Assembly: GCA_025330725.1 (NCBI GenBank)
Contig: JAIWND010000005.1
Coordinates: 124,001-188,000, forward strand
Reading direction: 5' to 3'
DNA: 64,000 bases
Source: Chlamydoabsidia padenii
Lineage: Eukaryota > Mucoromycota > Mucoromycetes > Mucorales > Cunninghamellaceae
Both the position numbers and the translations under genes were made by a program. The first letter of the stretch is position 1. Every line of letters begins with the position of its first letter. The notes under the pieces are model-generated. The model had not been told where the DNA came from, ran no database searches, and was given only the letters and a program-made list of their open reading frames with translations. Of the stretch, positions 22,898 to 33,584 are shown piece after piece.

Positions 22898-24859
22898 TTA
22901 GAAATTGAAATTCAATCCATGACTCGATTCGAGTTCCTTTTCAAGTTCGAGTAAAAGAGATTCGTCTTCTTCATTTACTTCGATATTGACCACAGGCTTT
23001 GAAGCAGAGATGGCCTGAGAAAAAGTATTTTTGGCTTCAGCTGGGTTTGAATATGTCAAGTCTCTTGTTCTCTTTTTGGCCAAAAAGTCCGATAAGTTGG
23101 CTGCTTTTCTTAAATCATCTAGTTGCTTTTTGGCAAGAGAAAAAAAGAAGATTAGTGTTATGCCAATGTAGTTTTTTCTTTTTATGTATATGATTTACCC
23201 CTCGGTAGGCTCCACCGACAAAGACAAGCGGAAGTTGAACAGTCTTTCCATTGGTTTGGCGCCTCATATGCTGAAGAGCAGGCTCTCTTTGTGCGACATC
23301 GATCAGCTGATATTGGATTTGATGAGAGTTGAGTAAGGTTTCCATGGCTTCTTGATTCCGTTTGGAGTTGGCCGAGACACTGCTTATGTAAACATGAATC
23401 GCCGCAGGGTCCTTGGGGATCAATTCAGGGCAATCATCAGAAGCTTCCATCGCAGGCCATCGAAGCACTTTGCTTGTTTTGCGCATTGTGTTAGGTGTAG
23501 ACTTTGCTGATTCGGTACGAGGCGATTCGCTGTTTTGTTTCTTGAGATGATGCTGAATCTGAGCTTGTTGATCCTTTTTCATCACGCTCAATTGTTCATG
23601 ATGGGATTTCTGGAGATTGGCGAGTTTCTCGGTATGGTGATGCTCGGATTGTTCGAATTCATGCAGCAACTTTTCCACCTCGGTGTTCATGTCACTCTTG
23701 GCTTGTCGCTCAGCATGACCAAGTCGGAGTTTAAGTTGTTTGAGATTCTCTTCGTGATGATGTTTGAGTTCCGCCATGGAGGATTGAAGGCTTCTTTCCA
23801 ATGCTTTGACTGCATGATGATGGGTGGTTTTGATTTCAGTCAGTGATTGTTGCTGTTCGACAAGTTCTCGATCCTTCTCTGCGATTGTTTTTACATGATG
23901 TTGGAGTACCGCTTCATGCTGCTTCTTCTGTGCCTATATATATAGAGAGAGAGAGTGAGTTCTCAGATCCAATTAAAGTACAATTTACCTCTAGTTGTTG
24001 ATTTAGTTCTTCGAGTTTTTGGATCATTAACCTGTCATTCTCCAAATCCATCGTTAACCTATTCAAACGTTTTTGTTGATCTTCCACATCGTTGGTCTTG
24101 TTTGTTCTCTGAGAAGGTGTTCGTTCTCGTCTATTTAATTCGGATCGAAGCTCAGCCACCTCTCCTTCTTTTTCTGATAGTCGTCGTTGAGCATCTTCAT
24201 TCTATAAAGCGGTGTTCATTTGCATGAATTTCTTCGGAGCGGGATTTGAATGTGCATTTTTTTTTCTTTTTGGGAAAAACTTACTGTTCGCTTTAACTGT
24301 TCCAATTGATGAGAGATTCCTTCCAAAGCCGGTTTGATCAATTGAGCTCTTTCATCTTCCCAATTGAGCTTCATTTCCTTGATTTGACTTTCCTTGAGCT
24401 GAATTAGTTTGTCTTTTTCGTCTAAGATGGATTGGAGATCTTCATTTTTAGATTTGCCCCTGAGTTTTTCGATCTCTGCCTCTCGTTCCTGAAGCTCTTG
24501 CTCTTTTTGCTTCAAGCTCAATAAAGTTTCTTGATGTTGAGATTTCAGTTTTGCTAACGTCTTTTCTGGATCTACATTTGATTTGGGGTTTGATTCGATT
24601 CTCTGCTTCAGGGCCATCAACTCTTCAGATTGCCTAGAAATGAGAGCCATGTGCTCTTCATTCTTTTTTATCAAAAGGGAAAAAAATAAGTAACTGACTC
24701 CTACATGTGTCATTTTATATGTACCTTTAGTTTTAATGCGATACAATCTTGTTTCATTTGTGTCACTATCGCTGTATCACCATTATCCACGATAGTTTTC
24801 GGCTTTTCGGAGTGATGAACGGAGGCATTCTTCTTCTTGCGACCTCCAAGACAAGGCAT
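22898..24859 (-). CDS. coiled-coil protein with C-terminal SH3BGR/glutaredoxin-like domain
   Basis: The start MPCLGGRKKKNASVHH (24859) is followed by several exons of strong heptad coiled coil rich in Gln, Lys, Glu and Leu (such as LKSQHQETLLSLKQKEQELQ). The C-terminus is a thioredoxin-fold SH3BGR-like domain: AIHVYISSVSANSKRNQEAM, QIQYQLIDVAQREPALQHM and LPLVFVGGAYRG followed by QLDDLRKAANLSDFL. The CxxC redox motif is absent, as in SH3BGR proteins, so a binding role is more likely than catalysis. An acidic tail (EDESLLLELEKELES) ends at 22898. The intron at about 24204-24286 carries a solo repeat motif. Cellular role unknown; the coiled coil predicts oligomerisation. Confidence 0.8.
24238..24252 (-). 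repeat. solo TTCAAATCCCGC motif inside an intron
   Basis: Within an intron of the SH3BGR-like gene. On the gene strand an A run is followed six bases later by TTCAAATCCCGC and then, 12 bases on, ATTCATGC. The intron copy at 28494-28508 has the same order. Confidence 0.6.
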
Positions 24860-25334
24860 TATAGTATATATGGAAATAAAAAAAAACAAGCACAAGAAAA
24901 AAAGAAGAAATCAGTTAAACTTGATTTTAAATATAGTGAGTTCTCTTCGACTCTCCTTGCATGATTTGATAGGATGATACCTATTTACTCTTTCAAGGTC
25001 ATACGATAGTGCTTTCTCACCAAGACTTTCATGTCCAAATATATGCAACAGGAGAAATCTTAAAACCCTATCCCTTTTCTTTTTTCTTCTTCTTCTCCTT
25101 CTTATGTATCGGAAGCACTCCTTTTCACTTATTGTCATCTCATGTTCTGTTCTTCGCTGGTCGTGTCTAAAAATGGCAAACGATTTCATTGGCCAATGGC
25201 GGGATTCGAAATGATTATTTTTGTCATTTTCCTTTTTTCCCTCTTCCCCCCTCTTTTCCCTCTTCCCCCCTCTTTTCCCTCTTGCACCCCTTATCCCTTC
25301 TTTCCCCTTTTATTTTTTTTTGAATCTTTATTCC
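24860..25334. promoter_or_regulatory. shared upstream region of two divergent genes
   Basis: Lies between the minus-strand coiled-coil gene (ATG 24859) and the plus-strand hydrolase (ATG 25335), so it must hold both promoters. It contains a homopyrimidine block with a tandem unit of about 19 nt (ccctcttcccccctctttt) at 25239-25283 next to the hydrolase start, and a solo motif ggcgggattcgaaa at 25198-25211. No specific factor site recognised. Confidence 0.5.
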
Positions 25335-26740
25335 ATGATTGTCGTAAAACCTTCCAGTAACGCCTTCCTTTATGTCACAATATCAACTGCTCTGGCCATT
25401 GCTCTTTATGTTTGTCCTAATAGAAGACGGTTGACTGCCAAGTTTTCCAAAGATGCTCAACGGGATTATGAACAACACCTTTTGGACGAAGAAGGTAACT
25501 AAAAACAAATACTATTCTCTGCTAAACGGCACCTTGCTTATTATTTAATAGACGAATCGGAATTACTCACCAATAATACGGATTATGTTACTATCAACAA
25601 TCATGAATTACGTGTTATCGATATACCTCATCCAAATCAACAAGCACCACTTATAGTCTTCATTCATGGTTTAGGTGGTCAGGTAGGAAAAGTAACGATT
25701 CCAATATGACGTGCATATGATCTAATTACTGCTTCCAACTTATTTAGGCTGCCCAATGGGAACATCAATTGGAACATTACTCAAAGACTTACCATGTCTT
25801 GGCAATGGACTTGGTTGGTTGCGGTTACAGTGAAGTAGTATCCGAGTAAGTTATGAACCCCCCCCTGATATGAATACGCTAGACTAACTTTTTGAATTTG
25901 TTTGATAGATGGGCCCCTTATACAACCACGTCGTTAGCAGATGATATCATTCAATTGATTATTAGTGATCGATACTCTGGTTCCAAACCTTTGATTCTGG
26001 TGGGACATTCCTATGGCTGCACACTTACCATGCTTGTAGCCACCTCTTCTCTTATTAAACAAGGCCGATTGTTAGGCGTTGTGTTGATCTCACCCAAGGC
26101 TGATTTGGACGAAACTCAAACCAAAGGACAAAAATTATTACCTTGGATTCCTGACTTTATGGTTGAAAACGCTCGAAAGAAGGATCGACGTGGTGGACTT
26201 TATTCGAATAGTGTGGAACGTCTCTTGGGTACTCATGCGACTGATGATCATCGAAAAAGGTAAACAATACATGGGTGGTGATAAACTATTAATCATCACC
26301 ATGTTTTTATATATGTATATATAGACAATTGCGCTGGAATCTCATGAGTCGAACTGATGTGTACAAAAGAATAGCATTTGGTGCATCCTTTCCTTCCTCT
26401 GATGTTTATGATAAACTTGCTTTGACAAACATCCTTCTCATAGGTGGCCAAGAGGTAGCATATAAACATGGATTAGCCAGAATCATTAAAAAGTACAAAC
26501 TAACCTTACTCTTTTTTTCTTTTCTTTTCTTTTTCTTCTTCTTAGGATACGATCACACCTCCTGGTGATATGGATATTATTCACGGTCGATTACAAAAGA
26601 CCAAAACTTTGGACAAGGATCAACAAGCACGCCTTCTTGGACCACCTCATGTGATTCCTGGTGTTGGCCATATGTCTTTGGTTACAAAGTCTGATATAGT
26701 TAATAGTTTAATAGATGCATTTTTTGTACAACTTGAATAA
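25335..26740 (+). CDS. alpha/beta hydrolase, probably membrane-anchored
   Basis: Predicted serine hydrolase or lipase of the ABHD type. Start MIVVKPSSNAFLYV gives an N-terminal hydrophobic anchor (FLYVTISTALAIALYV). The fold is clear across about six exons: oxyanion motif LIVFIHGLGGQ, then YHVLAMDLVGCGYSE, nucleophile elbow LVGHSYGCTLTML (Ser in GHSYG), and catalytic His in VIPGVGHMSLV. The acid residue is probably in the segment DTITPPGD. The stop at 26738-26740 is embedded in AATAAATAAATAAATAAA, so the coding end and polyadenylation signal overlap. Substrate unknown. Converges on the MFS gene 205 bp downstream. Confidence 0.87.
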
Positions 26741-26945
26741 ATAAATAAATAAAAAAGATGTTATGTATTATGTACAACCTTTGTCTCCATTTCTGTATGT
26801 AGTATATTGTCCCATCTGTCTCCATCAACGCTCACCAATATGACAAAGTCAAATTCTCGCTCGATAAGAAAATAGTGTCAATCATGTATTTACATAATCA
26901 AGATATACATTATAAAGTAGTGTATTCAAGTATAGGGTCCTACCA

Positions 26946-28812
26946 CTAGAGGCAGGCAAAGAGTCGACCACCTGTTAATCGGAGTTTCAAACCGACTAGA
27001 ATCAATGCCCCTGTGAAATAGGCCACACCGGTGAAGATCTTGTAAGTCAAGAAAGAACCCGAATGAATAACGGCATCGATCCCCACAGCTATATTCGGAC
27101 CAAACATGGAAAGCATGGTCATGATCAAGAATAAGGAATAAGCTGATTCGAACCTTTGTTTTTCCACGATCCGTGTGATGGCTGGTCCCATTGTGACAAA
27201 TACACCAAATGACAAACCACACATACAAGAAAAAACCATCAACATGGGGAAATCAAAAGAAATCGTCCATATAAATAAACAGCTTATAGAACAGATGGTA
27301 CAACTTATAATGGTAGTATTGATGTATCCAATCTTATCACCCAAATGTCTATTTCATGCAAAAAAAAAATGAGTCGGCGGAGTTATCATTTTTCCCTTTA
27401 CCCTGCAACAATGCGCCCAATGGCATTAGTGGCCGATAACATGGATACTAATAATGATCCTTGTGAATCAGATAGTCCTAATGAAGTAGCATATGCTTAA
27501 GCAGTCGGGAGAAAAAAACAGAGGTCAAGTTTCCCATCATCACATATGCTTTGGCTTACAAGGAAGAAAAAAGAAAGGTACATAATAACCTGCTTCAATA
27601 AAGTTTTCAGCCAGGCACCAAACCAACAAGTATCTGTTTTTCAATACAGAAAAGTCTACAATGTTAACCAGTTTCTTTTTTTCCAGTGGTAATGCTGTTT
27701 TATCCTTGAAAAAAGTGCATGCAATAAGGAACATGACAAAGCTGATCAATCCCAATGCTCGGCAACACCATTCAATACCCACAGAATGACTTAAATGAGT
27801 GATGATGAGTGGGAACACAAGACCGCCCACACAAGAGCCACTTGACACTATACCTAATACCATCCCTTGTCTTTTTTCAAACCATTGGGGTAAAGTACTC
27901 ATGCAGATCTGGAGCGGGAATTAAAAAAGGAGGAGAGTTAAAAATGACATGTCGGGATTTGAATGTATATTCTACGTACAAAGAAAACCAGACTGCAGCC
28001 TGATCCATAGAGTACACCAATAGAGAGAATCAAATGCCATATCTACACATATGAGAGTAAATGATTGTCTGATATAATTTTGCCGACTTGCACGATGAAG
28101 ATAAAATTGTATTGCTCACCTCTGTACTTAAACTTGCTAGTTCTAACCCCGCGGCGCATAAAACGGCAGCCACGAATAAGACACTTTTGCTTCCTAGCCT
28201 TGATAATAGCACCTGAGCGAGCAAAGACATCAGATTGATAAAACAGTTTGCTGTGGCACCCACAAGGCTAAGACGAAAAACGGCGCTGGCACTTGTACCA
28301 AAAACATGTTGTTCATAATAGTTTTGGAAAACACCTATAGTAAGTATAGGACTTCAATCAACCTCTATCATTATCATGTTATTTCATCAAGTTTCATTGA
28401 ATGTGTTTTTCTTCTTCATCAACATACCCCTAGATAAAGACAAAAGTAGGATAAAAATATAAGCATGCATGAATCGGACGTTATAATTCAAAATCGGGAT
28501 TTGAATTATTGCTTTTTCTTTTTCTTTTTTTTCTTTTTCTTTCTGTATGTACCAGCTAGCAGTAATTCCCATTGTGCATGTCTGTATTAGAAAAGCAATA
28601 CAGACAATGATCCATCCATAAAGGTTTTCTTCTTCTGACTTATTTTCAGAATAATCGGTAGGATTCAATCCCCGGCCGTCTTTCTCGGGATCTTCACTGT
28701 AAAATGCTTTCAAATTGTATAGCTGCATTTTATCAGATGGGAGAACATCATGTTCTACCAGGGTTGAATCTGTGGCTAGTTGATGTAATTGCAGTCGTGA
28801 AGAAACTGCCAT
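26946..28812 (-). CDS. MFS transporter, monocarboxylate-transporter-like
   Basis: Predicted 12-helix plasma-membrane carrier of the MCT (SLC16-like) family found in fungi. A hydrophilic N-terminus (MAVSSRLQLHQLATD) leads into YGWIIVCIAFLIQTCTMGIT, the typical first-helix motif. Later segments include STLPQWFEKRQGMVLGIVSS, VGGLVFPLIITHLSHSVGIE and, in the C-terminal half, GRIVAGHLGDKIGYI. About seven exons; two introns carry solo CGGGATTTGAA motifs. The start is set at 28812. The frame is open upstream to 29085 with a hydrophobic stretch, but that segment precedes the conserved hydrophilic N-terminus and looks like leader. Substrate unproven; yeast homologues do not all carry monocarboxylates. 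Confidence 0.85.
27951..27965 (-). repeat. solo TTCAAATCCCG motif in MFS intron
   Basis: Reads acattcaaatcccgacatg on the gene strand, mid-intron. Confidence 0.6.
28494..28508 (-). repeat. solo TTCAAATCCCG motif in MFS intron, with A-rich block and ATTCATGC
   Basis: On the gene strand an A/G-rich block of about 35 nt is followed by ataattcaaatcccgatttt and then attcatgcatgc. The motif core is itself close to palindromic (aattcaaaatc / gggatttgaatt). Confidence 0.6.
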
Positions 28813-29339
28813 GATGACGATGATGAATGAATACAGTCCAAGTTTGAGGTTACAGGCGGAATATTTCAGTTGATTGCGATGATCAAATAACTTGGATGTA
28901 TTAATGTGATAGATTATATAGAAAATCAAAGAGAGAAAGAAGAAAAGTGAGAAAGAGACGACGATATCATAGAGATTCGGAACTAAACGGTATTTTCGTG
29001 CATGAATTATATTTAAACGCCGACTCATCATGTCCTGACAGTTTGAATCTATTCTCCTTTGCTCGTTTGTTTGTTTAGTGTCCAAAACATTTGTGCAATG
29101 TTATTTTAAAAAACATCAAATAGTATTTAAGAAAAAATAACAAATTCTGCAACAAGCTCACACAAAGGCTACATTTTTCTGCTTTGTGTTGCGATGGTCG
29201 ATCTTTCCAATTTCCGAACTGAGCCTCCCCTTTTTTTGTTCCGATATTCTTTTAGAACGGTACAACTCAATGGCATTGATCACTAACATTACTCTAACTA
29301 AAGCACACCATACATATCGGGGCATAACCGTTTAGTTGA

Positions 29340-29500
29340 TTTGAGCAATGCCTCTAATTTATGCCCCACTGGCTTGAAATTTACCGCCAAGATATTCCCC
29401 CCAGGTAAATCGGGATTTACATTTCAAAATCCGATTCTGCATGAAATTCCTCATTTGGTAAACTAAGTTTTACAATCAGGGGTAGTCTACACGACGAGCA
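29340..29500 (+). repeat. dispersed repeat family A, copy 3
   Basis: Ordered match to the copy at 6270-6490: tggcttgaaatttaccgcca, then aaatcgggattta, then ccgattctgcatgaaattcc, then ttttacaatcaggggtag. Confidence 0.65.
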
Positions 29501-30144
29501 ATTCGCAGACTTTCACAACAATTACAGGATTTGAAAAAACGGATAAAAGAAAGAAAAGAAAGGATAATCAAAATCTGAAGGAGTTGAGTTCAAACGCTGA
29601 CAAGCGTGAGCTCAAGTGTTTCATTCACTGACCACATTTCTGTCCCGATTGCTTATTGTTTGCGGATGAGTATGCCTTCATCGGTAAACCCCTGATATAT
29701 TAGTAAAGAGTGCAGCTGTTCCCACGTTCGATACTTCCGGCTGGTGTTTCTGATTGACCATCTCCAATTAACATCGGGCTTAACATTCCCCTGAAAAGTT
29801 AACACCGACAGATAAAGCGGGGTTTACAAAGTGCTGAAGGCATGAAAAGGTAGGTGTGATAGGGGAGGAGGATTCTCATTAATCCCAATTCTATGCTTCC
29901 TTATGTTTGTTTTGATTTTCATCAATATCATCTACCAACTATACCAATCACTGGTCATGCCATCAAACCATTTTCCAAAAAAAACACTCTCAGTTTATGC
30001 AGAAACTGGAATTCAAGACAAATCCAACAAAATGAATGGAAAAAGTCTTTCCTCTTAACATTTAGACTTGCTAGCTCTCCATATAAATAAAACTTTGATC
30101 TCTCTCTTTCTTTGTATGATTTGCCCACACTTTCAGACCCCCCT

Positions 30145-30402
30145 TTTCAAATCCTGAAATCTTTGAAAAAGCAAATCCCAAAAAATGTGGGAAATGCTGG
30201 GCTCATGGAAAGTGCGAGCACTACTCGCTCAATTGCTAACGGATGCTAACGATTAAAATGGCGATGTGGATACTATGGCATATTTCCAACATAGTTTACC
30301 ACAAAAGCCAAACACCAAGACCCTTGTGTCGGTCAGTCCAAGCTTACAATGATTTTTACCTGTCATTCGTGAGAAAAGAAAAAAAGTACGACGCTTCGTT
30401 TT
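30145..30402 (+). repeat. repeat family B, copy 5
   Basis: Opens with a diverged ttttcaaatcctg. It then carries actcgctcaattgctaacgg, atgctaacgattaaaatggc and catatttccaacatagttta, followed by a tgatttttacctgtcattcg block and an A-rich end (gagaaaagaaaaaaag). Orientation is opposite to copies 1-3. Confidence 0.75.
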
Positions 30403-30640
30403 CAGAACCCGCCAGCCCTTAACTCACTACGATTTGGTAAGAGCACTACTTGCTCAATTGTTAACGGATGCTAATGATTAAAGTGGCAATGTGGACACTA
30501 TGGCATATTTCCAACATAAGTCACCGCAAAAGCCAAGCTCCAAGACTCTTGTGTTGATGTGTTTAGGCTTGCGATGACTTTTACATGTCCTTTGCGATGA
30601 AAGATTATTTTATTTTTTCTAAACGGGAGGATCTTCATTT
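30403..30640 (+). repeat. repeat family B, copy 6
   Basis: Directly follows copy 5, head to tail. Opens ttttcagaacccgcc, carries actacttgctcaattgttaa, taatgattaaagtggcaatg and gcatatttccaacataagtc, and ends in a T/A-rich block before atttttaaacgccg. Very similar to copy 5. Confidence 0.75.
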
Positions 30641-30955
30641 TTAAACGCCGAATACCAAAATTACGCCCAGCCACTTTTAAAAGGTCGATTTTTTGATTTA
30701 CTTCTTTCTTTTCCTCCCTCGCTTACACAATAAACTTCAGGCTATATTTGTATTGAGTATTAAACATTTGAACTTGGGCCATTAATGTAAGTTGACTAAT
30801 GATAACTGTCTGGAAACAAATACAGACGATAGGATGCTTCTACTTACAGTCTCCCTTCTCTCTCTCTCTTTTTTTTAAAGGTATAATGCGTCTATAGTTT
30901 TATGAATTGTACCTTCCCTCTTACTCTTACTGTACACTTGACTCTGTTTGCTGCA

Positions 30956-31475
30956 ATGGCGGCTATTAAAGGTAAATGGTGGACTACCTCATTTTGGTGC
31001 CCTCTCCTAATCGCTCAGGGTATCAAGTGTGGCTTCCTACAAAGTAAAATATAAAACTGGCACCAACTACTAGATTCTCCTCAAGATCTATGTCTTTGTG
31101 TGGACTACTAACATAAGTACATTTAACTACACTTTTGTTCCCCTTCTCTCTAATACTTGATATCTAATCTTTTTTTGATTCTTCTCAAGTGTGGTGTTTT
31201 GGCGGATTAATCTTAATACAGAAGACAAAAGGTAAGTCAAATACACTAGGGGCATCAAACTAAAACCTGATTCAACTCGTATTACTCTTTTTTTGTAGTC
31301 CTCTTGGCATCTCGTAATAATCTGACTACTTCGCCATACGAGGCTGGACTAACACCATGTAGTGGGATTCATTGGTAAGAACTTGAATGTATTGGCCGGT
31401 TATTATCATAGAGAAAAACTAACTTTATTTTACACTTCTTGAACCTGTAACAAATTCAGGAACATGTTTGGATAA
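30956..31475 (+). pseudogene. possible small membrane-protein gene or its remains
   Basis: Several short open pieces are flanked by good GT-AG sites: ATG 30956 (MAAIK), then GYQVWLPTK, then IYVFVWTTNI, MWCFGGLILIQKTK, VLLASRNNLTTSPYEAGL followed by TPCSGIH, and finally WNMFG and a stop near 31475. Phases agree across all joins except that between WLPTK and IYVF, which is one base out. This suggests a disrupted gene, a sequencing indel, or a misjudged first part. The pieces are Trp-rich and hydrophobic; I do not recognise the family. Confidence 0.3.
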
Positions 31476-31704
31476 CACACCGGGTTTGATTGACAAAGGA
31501 TTGCTGGTAAGAAGTCGAAAGAGACAAAAAAAAAAAAGCAATCGTGGGGCAGCCGTAGATACTAATATTTCTTTTCATATCTATATATAGGATGTGATCT
31601 ATCTGGATTCACTCTAGCGAACGGGTGGTGGCATGGAAAAAAAAAGAGATCACCCCCCAATATGGTCAATGTGGGGTACTCCGATGGCATACTGGATTCA
31701 TCAT

Positions 31705-31762
31705 GTAAGTTTTTTTCTCAAGCTTGCGGACATTAAAACTATATAAATACTAACTTTTTGCC

Positions 31763-31795
<33 letters not shown>

Positions 31796-31817
31796 CTCAC
31801 TCTTCTTCATCCCTTAG
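31705..31817 (+). other. probable 5'-UTR intron of the enoyl-CoA hydratase gene
   Basis: Donor GTAAGT at 31705, branch-like atactaact near 31748-31756, a T run of about 29 nt, and acceptor TTAG ending at 31817, one base before the ATG at 31819. Confidence 0.6.
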
Positions 31818-31818
31818 A

Positions 31819-32885
31819 ATGGCCACTTACCAATTACCTAAAGTCAACAACCTCCTTTTGACTATTCCTGAACCTCACATTCTTCTCATCACTATCAACA
31901 GACCAAAACACTTCAACTCTTTGGATCCTGAAACGAACTGGGAATTACATAAAACTTTTAACTGGGCTGAAGATGAAGTAGATATTTGGTGTATTATTGT
32001 AAGTAAAAGGAACCAAAATGGTAATACTTATGATATACTCATCTTGGTGCTATTTTATTTTATCAATGTTAGGTAACTGGTCAAGGGGACAAAGCTTATT
32101 GTGCAGGCTTTGATTTGGTTTCAGGTCATCATAATCGAGATAAAAACAAGGCAAAGAACACGGTTGGCGGAGAATCACCTCCCTCTGGATTTGGAGGGTT
32201 CAGTAATCGAAACCAGGCACGCAAACCGGTAATCAGTGCAGTCAATGGATACAGTCTCGGTGGTGGTACTGAAATGTGTTTGGCTTCGGATATCGTGGTG
32301 GCTACTCAACGATCCAAATTTGGATTACCAGAAGGTAAAAAGGGAATGGGAGACTTCAAGTACAACTAATCTAATCTCAATTAACTTTATATCTTAGTTA
32401 AACAAGGTCTCACTGCTTCCTCTGGGGGATTGGCAAGAATTGTAAGGTCTTTGCCTTATCAAGTAGCTGCTGAATTGGTGCTGACAGGTCGATTCTTTAA
32501 TGCTGAAGAAGCGCATTCCTATGGAATGGTAAACAAGGTGATTCCTAACGATGCAGATGTAGTGGAAGCAGCTCTCGAATATGCTCGAATCATCACAAAA
32601 AAGTAAGTTCCTAATGAGAATTCGATCATGATATCATACTAATCATCCTTCTCAACTTGTCATAGTTCACCGGATGCTGTGATGCTCACGAAACAAGGGT
32701 TGTTATTGGCTTTGGAACGGGACTCGATTACAAAAGCGACAAAGGATTGGATGGAATCTGATGAAGCTGATGCCTGGAGAAAGGGGGAAAACATGACAAT
32801 TGGTTTACGTGCGTTTGCAACAAAGCAAAAACCCATGTATCAAAATCCTGCCCCCATTATTAAAAAGAATACCAGTCGTTTGTAG
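31819..32885 (+). CDS. enoyl-CoA hydratase/isomerase (crotonase superfamily)
   Basis: Four exons, about 275 residues, normal for the family. Predicted to hydrate 2-enoyl-CoA in fatty-acid or branched-chain amino-acid breakdown. Start MATYQLPKVNNLLLTIPEP; oxyanion-hole segments are KAYCAGFDL (CAGFDL motif) and AVNGYSLGGGTEMCLASDI; the segment FGLPEVKQGL carries the conserved Glu. There is no clear mitochondrial presequence, and the C-terminus KKNTSRL is close to, but not a canonical, peroxisomal PTS1 (SKL type). Compartment therefore open. The exact acyl substrate cannot be read from sequence. Confidence 0.9.
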
Positions 32886-33584
32886 TTTGATAACTTAATA
32901 AAATATTTGGTATTTTGAAAATACACTCTTTATATGATTTACAAAGGAAAGAGGGGGGGGGCGATCTCATTGGTATTGTTTGTTGTATTAGGGGGGATCT
33001 GTAAAATTGGTCTAAACCGAAACATCATGTATCATACATTGTAAACTGGATCAATCGTTATAATAAATGATACAAATGATTAGGGGGTATCGGTGTGTGT
33101 GATGATCGATTCTGATCGAAATTTTCAAAAAAGAAGGGTCTTGCTCGTCGGCGTTATGGCGGGATTTTAAAATTCTGGTGTAAACACTTTTTTTGCATGA
33201 ATGTACATGGCTCTCTCGTTTCATTGAAAAGTTACATCTTTTTTGAGCCCGGGTTAAAATCAAAATACAGTACCTTAAACTTTATTCTTTCTTTATGGAA
33301 ACATGGTGACTCAATGTCAAAAAAGAATAAAGGAGAAACAGGTGTTTTTTTCTGGGGGTGGGTTTCAATCCCAATACTGGGCATTATCGGAGGTTGGGAT
33401 GTGTTTGTTTCTCTATCTACTCCCCGCTTTCTGGCTTTCTTTTTTTTTTTATTTGTGTTCTTACTTATTATAACTCGCTTTTTTTCTTCTTTATCATTTC
33501 TACCTTTTTTTCTTTACCAATCGGACCAAAGCGGTGTGGAGGTCGTCTTTTCTTTTTTTTTTTTTTTTTTTTCCTTCAACCATC
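32886..33584. other. spacer upstream of the Tcp11/Sok1 gene
   Basis: Contains a solo GGCGGGATTTTAAAA motif (33157-33171) followed by a T run and gcatgaatgtac, and a T-rich stretch before the ATG at 33585. No gene recognised. Confidence 0.5.

Larger units (their letters stand above)
28813..31704. other. 2.9-kb repeat-rich spacer
   Basis: Upstream of both the MFS gene (-) and the enoyl-CoA hydratase gene (+). It contains a family-A copy (29340-29500), two tandem family-B copies (30145-30640) and, at 30956-31475, a series of exon-like pieces that may be a small gene or its remains. Nothing else recognisable as coding. Confidence 0.6.

Noticed and set aside
28813..29085. N-terminal extension of the MFS gene with an extra hydrophobic segment
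   Set aside because: It precedes the hydrophilic N-terminus expected for this family, is AT-rich like untranslated leader, and would add an unpaired membrane helix.
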